DNA of 64,000 nt from assembly GCF_000247695.1 (NCBI RefSeq), contig NW_004624742.1, positions 2,901,495 to 2,965,494 of the forward strand, given 5' to 3'. The notes beneath the pieces were generated by a model. That model saw nothing but the letters and a program-made list of their open reading frames with translations. It did not search any database and was not told the origin of the DNA. The position numbers and the translations under genes were made by a program. This DNA comes from Heterocephalus glaber. Taxonomy: Eukaryota; Chordata; Mammalia; Rodentia; Bathyergidae. Positions 23,757-36,059 of this stretch are shown in pieces. Within the stretch, counting starts at the first letter, position 1; the number at the start of each line of letters is the position of its first letter.

Positions 23757-23921
23757 GAGAGGCTGAGAGTGGTAGCACACATCTCTAATTCTGGCACTGT
23801 GAGAGGCTGAGCCAAGTTTGAGCCCATCCCGAGCAACTTAGCAAGACTTTGTCTTAGAATAAAAAATTTAAAAGGCTGCAGCTGTAGCTCAGTGTAAAGT
23901 TCCTAGGTTCAAATTCCAGTA
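23757..23921 (+). mobile_element. Composite B1+ID SINE (MEN / B1-dID type)
   Basis: 7SL-like half (tggtagcacacatctctaat), then an ID half (gcagctgtagctcagtgtaa) ending ggttcaaattccagtaa and running into a CA microsatellite. It is inserted at the very end of the L1 above. Confidence 0.82.
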
Positions 23922-23957
23922 AACACACACACACACACACACACACGCACGCACGTT
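23922..23957. repeat. (CA)n microsatellite
   Basis: CA dinucleotides drifting to CG-containing units, seeded at the 3' tail of the SINE. Confidence 0.92.
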
Positions 23958-26900
23958 TGCACCGTAAGATTTTGAAAGTTCAAGGAGACAGATAAGTTCA
24001 ATCCATGTGTCAAAACATCACATTACTCCATTGCAATTTTATGTTTTTAAGTTGCAGTAAAAATAAATGCAATACAATATAACTTTTAAAAAGATTAGCT
24101 GTTGCACTAGTCAGACAAAACATGTGATTCCTGTTTTAGGCATTATTTAAAATCTTAGTTTACCTCCACAATGGTGAAAGAAAAGCAGTACTCAAAAAAG
24201 TAGCTAGTCATGCTACTTTGTACAAATAGCAATTTGGAGCTTTGGAATCTCTTGCCAGAAAGACTGTAGCTGCCAAATACTGGGTATTCAATTTGTGCAA
24301 TCATACGACAGCAAGTCCCATTCTTTCTTCTCCACAACCATGTGTCCCCAAGAATGTGGTCCATTAGTGGAGGAATGGGAGATGCATGCCTTGGTACACA
24401 GAGTCATCTTCAATTAATGAGACAACAATTTGTTAAGTGTGTGCCAGTATGAGTAGCATTTGTCCTCGATAAATTTGCATTTACCAAATTTATTGGCTAG
24501 CAAATGCAGGTGATTAATCACACTTTGGAGAAAATGAAAAAAAACCTCTCTAGGCTTTATTTCAAAGCAGGGCAGATAGGCGATTGAGAGGAAAGTAAGC
24601 ATCTTGTCTCTAGCAAGAGGACTGTGATACTGGCTGCAGCCATGAAGAAAATTAAGTCATTGCTTATGAATTCAAGTAAGTGCATGAAGACAGCAAAGGC
24701 AGAGTAAAGGAGGAGATGTGAGGACAAAAGGTAATGTGTAAAAAGAAAGAAAGGTGTAGCTTACTTAGGAGAGACTTGTTTGTGCTATTAGACTATGACC
24801 ACACCCAAATGTACATGAGTGTAGACCGAGGGTCCCTCTAGTGCAGTGAGGCTTACAGTCGGCCTTCGTTATGTGTATCCTCGGGGTCTCAAGTCAGGCT
24901 TACTTGCTTCTTGGAACAAATTGTGAACAGGATTGTAGGACTGATCTTCAGATTCTTTGCCTAAAGCATAGACTTTAAGGCTGTACCAACCCTGAGTACA
25001 GAGAAGAATGGGAGAGGATAGGGAAATTTCTCTAGCCAGCTAAGGAATTTTCTCGAGCATATAATCAGATGTGTTGACGAACATCCATGTCTTCAAATGT
25101 AAGTTATCAAAAAATGCTTTGAGTAGGACTGAGAGTAGTCTTATTTTGCAACACTTAAGAGACCCAAGCTCAGATACTTAAAATATGAAGAATGTTAACA
25201 GTAAAGACATAAATGAAAAAAGGAGTCAAAACTTCAGTGCTAAATAGGGAAGATGGGGTGGTTCCCTGGGGGATGGAACATCTGGAGACTTTGTTGGCTG
25301 TTACAACTGGGGGTGCGCTCTGCTGGCATCCAGTGGTAGTGGCCAGGAGGTGTTTCTCATCATCCTACAGTGCACAGGTCAGGCCGCACTCCTGAGAAAG
25401 AATTATGTGGCCCAAAACATCAGCCGTGGGGGTGCTGAAAAAGCCTGATTTAGTGCTATCAGTCTTTACACCAAATGTATCAACCATTAAATAATGTAAC
25501 TATATGAATGAACAAAACACCACAGATGAGAACAGAGCCGTATGTTAGGAGCAGAGTATATCACAGGGTTAATATAGTATTGATTGCAAATGATAAATGC
25601 TAGTTTTTCACCATAAAATCCTCTTACCCTAAACTTTTCAAATATGAAGAATATTTTAACAGGACCACATATTTCTAAAAAGCCATACAAATCTCTTACA
25701 ATGACATTATTACAACTTTTAAACACATGTATTACTATCTTTTATAGTTTACAAATCACATGAGGTGTTTAATATTTACTATTTGGCCCAATTGTCCCAA
25801 TTTCATAAACTAGGAGATATTAACTTTTAATATTTTAACAATATCTGCTATGGCTAGGCTCTGGCCTTGAGTCACACAGATAAAAGTTTAGTCTTAAGAA
25901 GTTCAGGATCTCTTGGAGGACATGACATGTGCTGGGTATATTAATGGAGTAGGAGTAAACATAGCCATGGGAGAATGAGCAGAAAACTGGGGGAGGAAAC
26001 CCAAGACATTTGCCTAAGGTTATAGAACTAGTAATTGGCAGTTCAGAATTCTAGGTCTTCCGTCTTGTCATAACTACATAAATCTCCTTAGCTTTTCTAG
26101 TGAAATAAAAACAAAACTATGTATTCACTTGAAAACACCCATAAATTACTGAGTAGGTGAAGTATAGAAACATTATTGGATCTGTGGTCCAGACCAGAAC
26201 GCTAAAAGGGAAGATAAGACTTGGCAGAGTATGCCAAAGTGGCCTCTGCTTTCTACTCCACCCTGGGGTGCTCTGGAGGTTGGACAGTTTTATCAAGATC
26301 CATGGCCCTGGGGTCATCTGACTTTGAGTTGGAGGAGCAGGAAACAAATCTTCTGTGGTTATGCAAAGTTCCCTAAATATAAGCCAAGGTTCCTTTTCCT
26401 CATGATGAAAATAGTGTGAAGAATTCCCCATTTAGGGAGATGCTCTTAGGCAAATGGGAGGAGCTGCCTAACAACAGAGGAAGTAAATACAAGGGAAGAC
26501 GAAACAAAGGGCCAACTTTTCCAGGACACATTCCGCTCTTCAGCGTTTTCCCTCCTCCTTTAATGCCCCAAATCTGGATGGAAATATAAAGCCACAATCC
26601 ACTGGTAGTTACTCATTCTGATGACAAACAAGAAATGACTCCAGTGAAATATCATTTAACAGCTGCTTGCTCCCACTTCCCTGGAGATGCGGTTTTGGCC
26701 ATCTGGATTTGCTTAATGGGCCTTGAGGCAGACGCACATTCGAGCAGCGCTGGCTGCTGGAGAAGGGTGGCCAGGCAGCAGTGGGCCTAGTGACTTAAGC
26801 TGAAGGGCTAAGTTACTCCCTTTGTCATTACAGGCGGGCATGGTAGTAATGGAACCTGTTCCAGTAACAGAAAGTACTAGTTTTGCACTCTGGCCTGGGC

Positions 26901-27180
26901 TTTGTCCCCAGGGCAAGAAGCAAGCAAGGTAAACATGGAACCTCATTTGTCTGTGCTGTGTGGAACTGCAAAATCGTGATGAAAACTACTCTTACTTCTC
27001 TCTCCATTTTGTCAGTAGGCTGAGCTACGGCCTTGTTTATTCTCTCACGCGTCAGCTCCACAGGCCACAGTTGATTGGATGAGCCTGATCACCTGACACA
27101 AGCTGGGCCAATCACATCCTCTCTCCTGGGAATTTGGAAAAGAAGCGTCAGAGACACCAAATACACCAAATTAGAAGCTC
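23958..27180. other. Long unassigned non-coding stretch
   Basis: I saw no gene and no confidently named repeat in these 3.2 kb. Short ORFs (for example 24155-24364 minus, 25487-25726 minus, 26117-26431 minus with 104 codons and an antiparallel 62-codon ORF) show no motif. A 30-bp patch near 24855 (cagtcggccttcgttatg) faintly resembles a MER2/Tigger end. It could hold lncRNA or conserved regulatory sequence that cannot be seen without comparison. Confidence 0.4.
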
Positions 27181-27187
27181 TTCACTC

Positions 27188-27302
27188 TCGGTCTGTATTG
27201 AAATTGCCTGGGGAAATTCTAAAACATACACAAATTCTCACAGGAAGTCCGGGCATTCCCCTAGATTCTGACTTTAGTTAGTCCAGCGTGGAATGGTCTA
27301 AA
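27188..27302 (-). repeat. MER5A-like hAT-Charlie MITE fragment
   Basis: Segment aaattgcctggggaaattct, then acaaattctcacaggaagtc and ctagattctgactttagtta, resembles the MER5A interior. Orientation is uncertain. Confidence 0.5.
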
Positions 27303-30105
27303 TTAGAGCTTGGTTTTCAGGGCTTCCCAATGCAGCAGGGAGCAGCACAGTGGAAGCAGGCACGCAGAGGACAATGACATGGACTTTGTCAGTGAGAAGC
27401 TGGAATGAGAAACCCGGGCCTTAGCAAGTGTAGACAGTGCCTTCACTCCCAAGAGCTTTCTAAGTTTGGGTTCGAGGGCAGCCCCACCCTTCGTGATAAT
27501 TTCTGCTCTTGAATCCTTTTTCAAAATACTTCCTCTGAAGCTACTTCTGGTAGTTTCTATGCATACAACAGAACGAAACTTCACCAAGCCATTCTCACAG
27601 CTTGTTCATCACAATCCTGCTGATTTTATCCTAGAAATCCTTCTTAAATATCATCCCTGTGACCTTTGCAGAAAGAGTTCTCAGTTTTGTCCTTCCTCAG
27701 AGGACTCTTCTCAGGTGTCTTCTTTCAGTCCCCACACTAAGAATACTTCATTGGCCTCTCATTGCTATTAAAATACAAAACAGTTCTGTATAAACTGACC
27801 TGTAAAAATATGTCACTGATTGGAAAAACAAACAAACCCGCCGAGATCCATAGGCATATACTTTAGTTTTCTTTTAAAGATGATTTAAATATGCCTACTT
27901 AAAAATGAGTGGATATGTTTAGAAAGAAAAGGAGGAGGGAGTTCCACCAAATCTTATTTTTTATAATATTGATCAGTGATGGAGAGTATAGGTACTTTTA
28001 AATTATTTTGTTTTCCTCCAATATATTTTAAAACATTTCTAAGGTCCTTCACATTTTTACTCCAGTGCCCTTTTGCACTACCCTGCCACATACCCTCCAA
28101 CTCTTCGAAAATGAAGTGAAATTCTTCCTCCAACAGAGCATCCTCTTTCAAGTAACTATGGCATTGCCTTCCTTCTGAAATACCTGTATTCTGTTCTTTA
28201 ACTGAAAACCCCTCCTTCTTTTTTTTGATCGAGAGAAAGTGATACCTCTGGGAACCATTCTTCAACTGACCATCCCTAACTCACATCAGGGTTAGTTGTT
28301 CTATCTCATGGCTCCTGTAGTCACTCCCATAGTCGCCGTGTCTACTATAATGGCAGCAAACTGAGATGTGGCTGATGTGATCATATGATTATCTCTCCAA
28401 CTGGAGGTGAACTTGTTGCTGAGACTGAGGCTCACTCATCTCAGTCTCTTCAGCTTCTAGTGAAGAGCGGGCCTAAATAATGGATTCACAGAATTCCTGA
28501 TTGATTGGTGAATGAAAGAATGGATGCACCTAGGACAGAACCACAGTGTAATTGCAGGTTTCCCTGCTCAGCCACATAGTCTACCAGGTCCAACTCATCA
28601 CAGCCCTGTTTCTGAGATGATGCCATATACAGAGTTGTTTTTCCACCAGTTAGCAAGCAGTTGCCAAGCTGAGTGGTAATTGTTGTGGTAGTTTAAACAT
28701 CACAAAGATCAGTTGAAAATGTGCTGCTAGTGGTGATGCTATGCTTGTCCTAAAAATAATGATGCTGTGCTTATTCTGAAAAATGTCTAAGTGATGGAGG
28801 GTTATTTAATTCTGTGTGAGTACTCACTTCTTCCTCTCTTCCAGCTCTTTAAAGAGAATCATTAGTTGTAGGGCCCTTCCCTCTCTAGAAAGGAAAGATG
28901 CCTTATTGCTGGGAGAGAAGCTAAGTCAAGCTATGTAATAAAATCCTAAGGGAGGAGGAAGATGGGATGCAGAGGAAAAGACAATCATGGAGGCAAAAGG
29001 TAGAAGAATTTTCTTCAGGGATTTGAGGAGAGCCTCACTGGAGCAACTATGAGCAAATGAAGTAGAAAAAAATGAGAATTTTCTATTATTAATATTTAGT
29101 AAATATTTAAGAGTTTCTATATAATTTTTTTCTCTGTAAGACTTGGATGAGGGATGAATAAAGAATAGAATTCCTTTAAATTATGTTCTGGCTATTGTCC
29201 CGTGCTTCTTAAATGTGACACTGTCCCAAGACCAGCACATAGGATTCCAGGGTTTGTCAATGTTATAAATGAGTGAGAAAGACCTGCAAAAGGATAAAAA
29301 TATGCCTTTCTCCCAGGACTTTGCTAGCTCCACAGTGGCCTCAGCCAGAGAGAATGGAGCCAGGGCAAGTAGAGGCGGCAGAGGTTCCAGACCGGGTCAT
29401 TTCTGGTCCTGGGGAAACAGCATAGACAGTGAAGAACTGGATTTTGAGGGTACTGGTTGAGGTCCATTCAAGCAAGGCACTATCTTCATGCATTCTTCGG
29501 GGCTCTTTTATATTGTGAGTATCCAGGAGCTCATGGGGGTGGGCAGCAGGGAGGGAAACTTAATTTGGAATCAATTTATAGCTTGACACTAGCATGCTGG
29601 GGTAGTGTCAGACTGGACAGGATCCATCCAGACCATGGACGCCCCAGGAACTGCAAACTGCAGGGTCATGGAGACCAGTACTGGCAGGTGGTGGCTCTGG
29701 GCCAGTCATGCTTTCTGTGTCCCAAGTGGAGTTTACTCACAGAGGAGCCTCTGAAATACACTTAGAATGCCTTGAAGTGGCTACAGATCTTTTGATTAGG
29801 AAAGATCTCTGGGGCAAGGCCAATGTTAGAGGGACAGCAAAACAGTTAAATAACTATTGGGAGAAGGACTCTTGATCATGGCAATGTGGATTCAGATGTA
29901 TTGCTGAAGAGCTGAACTTGGATAAAGGACTAGGAATGGTAAAGAAAGGTGGCTTGATGAAGGGAGGTAGCATTTTGAATGGGAAGTAGTTAGATGCACT
30001 GGGCCCCAAAAGCCAGAAGATCTGGGCTTGAAGCCTTACACATTGCTGATCTTTTAAATAATAATAGGTTCTCAGTTTTCCCATCTGAAAAACAAGATCT
30101 CTAGT
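27303..30105. other. Long unassigned non-coding stretch
   Basis: No gene or named repeat could be supported. Antiparallel ORFs of 94 and 101 codons overlap at 27303-27771. A 103-codon minus ORF at 27954-28265 is lysine/glutamate-rich (patch SIKKKKEGFS) without a known domain. ORFs of 63 and 102 codons at 29269-29765 follow each other, also without motifs. Confidence 0.4.
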
Positions 30106-30124
30106 ATTTTAAGTGCTTGGGCTA

Positions 30125-30262
30125 TTGTGTACTTTCATACATTGACTCATTCTATAGAAGTATTGAGTACCTATCATCTGCCAGCACCATGCTAGGTGCT
30201 ATGAACACAGAGTGAGCAGATAAATGTGGTCCCTTCCCTTATGGGGTTCATATGCTACCAGA
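30125..30262 (-). repeat. L2 3' end (antisense)
   Basis: Pattern gagtacctatcatctgccag, caccatgctaggtgctatga, then gtggtcccttcccttatggg is a classic antisense L2 3' UTR. Confidence 0.7.
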
Positions 30263-30743
30263 GAAATCTAACTAGGAGTGGATTCTGGGTCCTTGGCTGC
30301 ATGCTATCTCCCTCCCCCACCTCTCCTTACCTCTTTTCTATGGAATGGGCTTTGGCTGGTACTTTTCAAAATTGTTAGCAGGGATAAGGGAAGACTCCGA
30401 ACACCACATTTAAGGATAGATCAGAAAGTAAAATTAATCTCCTGGCCAAAATTATCCTCTGCAGCATGAGGGATTTGTGGAGAAATGGGAAAGATTCCAG
30501 AGCAAAGCCAGGAAATGATTATAGTCTCTTTCCATGCCTTTCCAAGAACACTATAAATCTTTTTCCAGGCCTATGCAAGAAGTAAAGAAAATCAAACCAG
30601 TGCTTTAGCAGCTCTTCTGACAATAGTTGGATATTTGAGAGGCCACTTCTAAGAAATGAATAGAGATTTGGAAAGGGGGAAAAAGGACCACAGAGGATAA
30701 AGAAGTGTTACGGTCAATTACAAAATTACTATACTTGTCATTT
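30263..30743. other. Unassigned non-coding stretch
   Basis: No gene or named repeat was seen. A 63-codon ORF at 30278-30469 has no motif. Confidence 0.4.
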
Positions 30744-30746
30744 CAA

Positions 30747-30832
30747 TATATATATATATATATATATTGTGTGTGTATGTGTGTGTGTGTGTGTATGTGT
30801 GTGTGTGTGTGTGTATGTGTGTGTGTGTGCGT
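30747..30832. repeat. (TA)n(TG)n compound microsatellite
   Basis: About 11 TA units, then TG runs interrupted at regular spacing by TATG, about 86 bp in all. Alternating purine-pyrimidine, so potentially Z-DNA forming. Confidence 0.94.
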
Positions 30833-31094
30833 AGAACTGGCCTCTGGAGACTGTTCAAGATACAGTTGATTTTTAGCATAGTGGGAATCATTTAAGTTAG
30901 ACACAAGAAAGGACTTCCTGCCCGTGAGAATGTTTACATGCTGACCAAATGGAGAATTACAGAATAAAATCAGCTTACTTATATTTGAGGGAACAAACTT
31001 ATAGCTAGAGTAACCAAAGTGTAAGTGTTATCTGATTCTTTCCCCCAAGGCTCATGCCAAAGAAACCCTGTCTGGTATCAGTGATTATCACCTC

Positions 31095-31560
31095 TGGTAT
31101 TTAAGCAAGACTGGATACGTGTAGGCTGGGGAGTTCCATGGGACTTGGTAATTCCCCATGCTTCAGGGTCTCCTTTTAGATTTGAAGGCCATTCTCTACC
31201 TGGAGCACTGCATGGGCCCTTATCCCTGAGCATGTAGTTGGGTTGGGCCGGTGAGAAGCACTGGCAGAAGATGCTCCAAGGAGCCAGAGGAAAGAAGATC
31301 AGGGTAGCACTCCAGCCCCCTGCCCATGCTTTGAGCTGCTGGGCTTATTGATTGACTTTCCCTATGACTTCTGTTCTTGCTGAGTTTGGGCAAGTGATCC
31401 CTCCCTTTGAGCGATCAGGCCAACTCTGTGGCCAACTCTGGAGTTCCCTTAACCCTGCCCATACCATTGTAAATAGGTTTTTACAACTATTTATACCTCT
31501 TTAGTCACCCCTCTAAATATATGTACCATGTGTCTCCAGTTGAAATTCTGACTCATATAC
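31095..31560 (+). mobile_element. Ancient ERVL-type LTR (tentative)
   Basis: The 3' end resembles old ERVL LTRs: an accctgcccataccattgta block, a short gap, then gtaccatgtgtctccagttg and an attctgactcata terminus. The upstream limit is uncertain and no viral genes are present. Confidence 0.42.
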
Positions 31561-32038
31561 TGTCTGAACTTGGTCTTGAGGAATTTCTGAAATTTCATTC
31601 AACATTCATTGGAACAGTTTCTGAACAAGTACTTTGTAATGCTTATGCAATTAATATAATACACATTTTTGAGTCCCAAGTACAACACTAAACAAGTTTT
31701 AAGATTTAATTATCATACCATGGTGATAATTGTGGTGAGTTTTTAAAACAACTTCTTTTCAGGTTTGGAAACTGATGTCTATTGCAGGTAAGCATGTTGT
31801 CTGAGGTTATAACAATAATAATTAGGGAAAGAGAAATCCAGATAGATACCATTTTTAAACTTATATTTTAAACATGTATTCTCTTTGGCTTCTTATACAC
31901 AGTAACTATAATAAGATATTGGGAAGAATAAATAAACAGGAAGAGGAAGGACTTACCCCATACCAAACACTGGACACAGAAAACTAGGCTTTGTTTTTTG
32001 AGCCTAAAGTCTAGTAGGGGTGTTCTTTCTTTGTTTTA
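31561..32038. other. Mostly unassigned AT-rich stretch
   Basis: A weak antisense MIR/L2-like segment may lie at about 31650-31800. No gene was seen. Confidence 0.4.
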
Positions 32039-32039
32039 A

Positions 32040-32381
32040 GCTTCCATAACAGAATGGCACAGAACAGATAATCCGGCTGGGCATTCCAAGGTCACAGTGC
32101 CTGCATCTGGGAAGCGCCTCTTTGCAGCATCCTTTACAGTGGCAGAAGGCAGATGGTCAGGAGAGCATGTGTGCAAGAGAGTGGGAAGAGGGCTGAATTC
32201 GTCTTCTTATCAGGAACTCACTCTTGCAGTAACCAACTTATGCCTGCCATGATGACAAATGCATTCATGAGGGCATAGCCCTGCGACTTAATCTCCTCTT
32301 AAAAGTTCCATCTTTCAACATTTGCATTGGGGATTAAATTTCTGACACATGAACTTGGGGGTCATATTCAAATCATAGCAG
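32040..32381 (-). mobile_element. MLT1 (ERVL-MaLR) LTR, antisense
   Basis: Clear reverse MLT1 order: cttccataacagaatggcac, tcttatcaggaactcactct, cattcatgagggcatagccc, then cattggggattaaatttctg and a catattcaaatcatagca end. Old solo LTR. Confidence 0.85.
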
Positions 32382-33180
32382 AGTATAAACATATATACCT
32401 AACTGGTGACTATATCTGGTGAACTAAGAGTGAGAGAAGAGCATTAGACAGGAGACAACATTATGTGCAATGATGAGCGCTTAATATCTGGTTCCCATCT
32501 CCCCCAAAGCTTCAATTTTTAGTGTTTGACACTTCCTGTAGTGCAAAAACCTGCACCGTGGCTGATTTCAAGCTTCTACTATGGCAGTATTAAGAGGGGA
32601 GTTAGGAAGAGTTTGCACAAATGGCTCTTGAGGGCCAGTATGAGCCTGCTTCAGGACCCCACTGAAGTTATGTGCAAGGGCAGGGGGTCACGAATGGGCA
32701 TGGTGTGTTCGGGGTACTTACTACCTGCGGATAAGATCTGATAGAGCACAAGGGACAGCAGTGAGGACAGGGGGACAGGGCGACAATGAGGCTGGACAGG
32801 AGAGAGAAAGACCAGGGAGAGGCCTGTGGCTGATGGGCTGGAGCTGCCTTGTCCGTTTTGGAGCCCGCACCTTGCCACTGAGTGCTTGAAATGTGACTGG
32901 TCAAAACGAAAATGTGCTGTTAAGTGTGAAACATACACCAGATTTTAGAGATTTAATGTGAAAAAAGAATACAAAGTATATCACTAACACTTTCACATTG
33001 ATTATATGCTAAGAGGAAAAGGTTTTGGATATATTGGGTTAATTATTATTACAACTAATTTCAGCTGTTTATTTTTACTTTTTAAATATGTCTATTAGAA
33101 AATTTAAAATAATATATGTATCTGGTATTATATTTCTATAGGACAGCTCCGGCCAGAGAACTTGGATGTTATTGAATAGG
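32382..33180. other. Unassigned non-coding stretch
   Basis: Two overlapping minus-strand ORFs (95 and 78 codons) lie in different frames at 32651-32938 and lack any known domain. No named repeat was seen. Confidence 0.4.
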
Positions 33181-33199
33181 CAAGAGAAAGCCTTCAAAG

Positions 33200-33546
33200 A
33201 ATATTAAACATATGTAGTCTGCTGTCTATAAAGATCAACTTGGTGCAGTGCAGAGGTGGATGAGTTAGGACCAGAAGGATACAAATAAAGTTAAGGGAGT
33301 GGAAGTGGGAATGAAGAAGAAGAGAGGAAAATGGATGGGGTAATGTGGCCCACTGGATGTGGATGTAAACAAAGGGAAGGATCAAGGATAATACTCAGGT
33401 GTCTGCCTTGGGTATTGGGAGTGGCATTAACAGAGAGAGAAAAGTACAGAAAGGTAATATCTCTTAGGGGAAGGTAATGAGTTCAGTTTCCGATAAATTG
33501 AGTCTGAGGTGCCAGGGATCTTGAAGCTGTCCAACAGGCAACTGGG
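33200..33546 (-). mobile_element. L2 LINE, inverted 5' segment
   Basis: Reverse complement follows L2 ORF2: gttgcctgttggacagcttc, then ggcacctcagactcaattta, then gaaactgaactcattacctt. It stops where the sense copy at 33560 begins in consensus order, so the two look like one insertion with a 5' inversion. Confidence 0.65.
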
Positions 33547-33559
33547 CAAAGGCGTCTGG

Positions 33560-34205
33560 AATCCTGTTGGTTCCATCTTAAAAAACATTTCCTCTTCCAC
33601 TGCTACCACCATAATCCAAGCCACCCTACTCTCTTATCTGGATTATTGTCATCAGCTACCAGCTGGTCTTGCTGACACATGTGCCCTGCTATTACAAAGT
33701 CTCAATGCAGCAGCCAGAGTAATCTTGGTAAAAGCCAAATAAGTGCATATTATGCCTCCCCTGCAAGTCTGCCAGTGAAGTCCACTGCATGCAGAGCAAT
33801 GGTCTGAGCTGTATATGAGCCGGCCCCTGCTGCTACCTCAGCCCCCACTACTCGGTCTCTCACTGTTCTTAGAACTTCCCAGACTCCTCTTGCCTTGGGG
33901 CCTCTGTGTCCAGTACGCCATCTTGAAGATACTTTGGATTTCTGAGGCTTTGTCTCTCCCACTCTTTTAGGTCCTTGATCATCCCCCTTTCTGGGAAGCT
34001 ACTCTGTTCACCCCATCTAAAAATGACACCTCCACTCTTTTGTCCCTTCTTTATCTTGTCACTAGCTCTTAGCACTTTTGATCATATTATAAATGTTACT
34101 TATTGTGTGTAATGCTTGTCTCCCTCACTAGAATGTAAGCTCTGTGAAACAGAGATTGTGTCTGTTTTATTCTCTGGATTAACATTTGTTGAATGAATAA
34201 ATAAA
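33560..34205 (+). mobile_element. L2 LINE, sense 3' segment
   Basis: It begins near aatcctgttggttccatctt, continues through a decayed reverse-transcriptase tail (peptide patch LLSYLDYCHQLPAGL), a cactagaatgtaagctctgt block, and ends catttgttgaatgaataaat, the true L2 3' terminus. Confidence 0.8.
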
Positions 34206-34249
34206 TTGAAATCTGTGTGCAATAAGTACATATGGTCTAAAATAGACTT

Positions 34250-34372
34250 GCCTTTGGAATTCCAGCTCTATCACCAGTCATTGCAGCCTTGGGCTGGCTA
34301 TTTACCATGTCTGAGTCTTCATTATCTCATCTATAGATTAGAGAGATTAATAGTACTTTCCACAAAAAATAG
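34250..34372 (+). repeat. MIR SINE
   Basis: Block attccagctctatcaccagt, then gggctggctatttaccatgt and attatctcatctatagatta, in sense MIR order. Confidence 0.6.
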
Positions 34373-34687
34373 TTATGAACAATCATTCAAATTGTGGAAC
34401 CCTATCTTGTTCCAGGAGGTGTCTTAACTGGGATTGAGATATTGTCTGTAAGATCTAGATGATGTGTCTGGAATCTTGTAAGGTTTCATAAAATGCTAAC
34501 GTTTACTTAGTGGAAGAAGGAGGTTGGGAAGGAGGAGGATCAGGCAATGGGGAGAGTTGCAGACTTGACAGTGAGAAGTTGGGTGGGACTGCTCCTGCTC
34601 TGCTGAGTTAGCAGGAGACCATGCGGGGAGCCAGCAAGGCAAGCAAGCTGGACTGAAAGGCTGGATGAGGGTGGAAGAGGAATTCTG

Positions 34688-35260
34688 GTGTTAGCATCAG
34701 CCTATGAATCAGTCCTCCAGGGCCAAAGTCCTGAAGGAAAGCAGATATGGATTGACCTCCCTAAAGCCACGAGTCATTGCTCCAGGGACACCCTGGGGCC
34801 CCTCTGCAAGGAGCCAGGAGAACATAGTAACGTGGCACCTTCCTCAGACTGGATTAGGGCTGGACTTGGTCTGTGCCTCACCACTAGAAAATCCCTTGAA
34901 AAAGAGCAGCCTCTTGTTCTAGACAGAAGGGGCCAGCAACTCTTCACTCCTTCCAGAGGAGAATATGTGCAGCCTCTGCTGGAGGCCAAGGTCCTGGGCC
35001 CTGTGGCTGCACGGGTCTCCGGTAGTGTGAAGATGCAGGACATAGCACTGGGAATTTGCAGTCAGGCAAGACAAGAGCGTGGAATGTGGGATTCCTTATC
35101 TGTTCCTTCTGTGCAGGATGGCTCCAAGCCCTCCATGGCCTGGCCCTTGGGTCCCGGGCTGAGCCCTGCCCTGATCTCTCTGATGGATGTTTCTAGAAGA
35201 CTTCCCAAGAGCCCCAACTATATGACAGGAAGAATAGGAAAAGCCCCTACCTCACCCTGA
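34688..35260 (+). other. 190-codon ORF of unknown status (longest in the window)
   Basis: This is the longest uninterrupted ATG-initiated frame seen. It lies in locally GC-richer sequence free of recognisable repeats. The predicted product has no signal peptide, membrane segment, zinc-binding pattern or family I recognise, and composition is spread across S, G, L, P and K. No promoter, splice sites or polyadenylation signal could be tied to it. Overlapping ORFs occur in another plus frame (34704-34922) and on the minus strand (34774-35043), as expected when stop codons are sparse by composition. It may be chance, a lncRNA exon, or part of an unrecognised or lineage-specific gene. I do not call it a CDS. 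Confidence 0.2.
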
Positions 35261-35755
35261 GCTCCTGGCCCCAGAATAAGGGAGCCCCAGACAGTAGGTA
35301 TTTCAATGATGTGAAGCCTCCCCGCCCCCGCCCCCCGACTGCTTTGGTGTCTATGAGCTTCTTTCCTTTAGAAGGCCTAGTGGTGCCACAATGTGCTGAC
35401 TATGAAGCAAGAGACCCAAGAGTTGTATGGTACAGAACAGTCAAGGAGGAATTGAGAAGTTAACCCCTGTAGTATACCTGCTTGCTTTGCACCAAAGTAA
35501 AATGCAAACCACAGCTACGTACTGCTAAGTGCTCACTTCCCCCACTCCATCAATATTCTATATTGCATAAGAGATACATGAGGTTGCACAAATAATCATA
35601 ATGTGACCTCTGTAAACACCACCTGGCATGACGGGGACCATTGCCTGCATCCTGAAACCTCCCCAACATCCCTTTCTGATTCAATCCCCTGCCTCCCCTG
35701 AAAGTAACTACTACTCTGAGTTTTAGGGATAATAATTTCTATGCTTTTCTTTTTT
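35261..35755. other. Unassigned non-coding stretch with C-rich patch
   Basis: A short C-rich run lies at about 35318-35340. No gene or named repeat was seen. Confidence 0.4.
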
Positions 35756-35767
35756 TAAACAAAGTAA

Positions 35768-35905
35768 CCCAGTACAGCAGTGAAGTATGTGGATTCTGGA
35801 CCCAGAAGGCACTGATTTCTTTATGTGTATTTTTGGGCAAACCAGTTCATCTTTCTGTGTTTGGTTTCTTCACCTGGGATAGAAGGATAATGGCAGAATG
35901 TGAGC
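35768..35905 (+). repeat. MIR SINE
   Basis: Segments gtgaagtatgtggattctgg, gggcaaaccagttcatcttt and tttggtttcttcacctggga, in sense MIR order. Confidence 0.65.
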
Positions 35906-35934
35906 CAATATGGTTGTTTAAAAGATTAAATATG

Positions 35935-35950
35935 TTTGATCCCCAGTACC

Positions 35951-35981
<31 letters not shown>

Positions 35982-35984
35982 ATG
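35935..35984 (+). repeat. SINE 3' tail with (AAAT)n
   Basis: A tgatccccagtacc remnant (the ID/MEN 3' end) is followed by about eight AAAT units. The SINE body is lost and the tail has expanded. Confidence 0.65.
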
Positions 35985-36059
35985 ATTAAATATGGTGAAC
36001 ATATTTGAGTGAAGTGCTCAGAACAGTGCCACCATATGACTGTTTTTTTTTATAATGAA

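Noticed and set aside
24855..24890. Possible MER2/Tigger terminus
   Set aside because: Only about 30 bp of weak similarity, too short to call.
27954..28265. Lysine/glutamate-rich 103-codon minus ORF
   Set aside because: No domain, and composition bias alone can explain its length.
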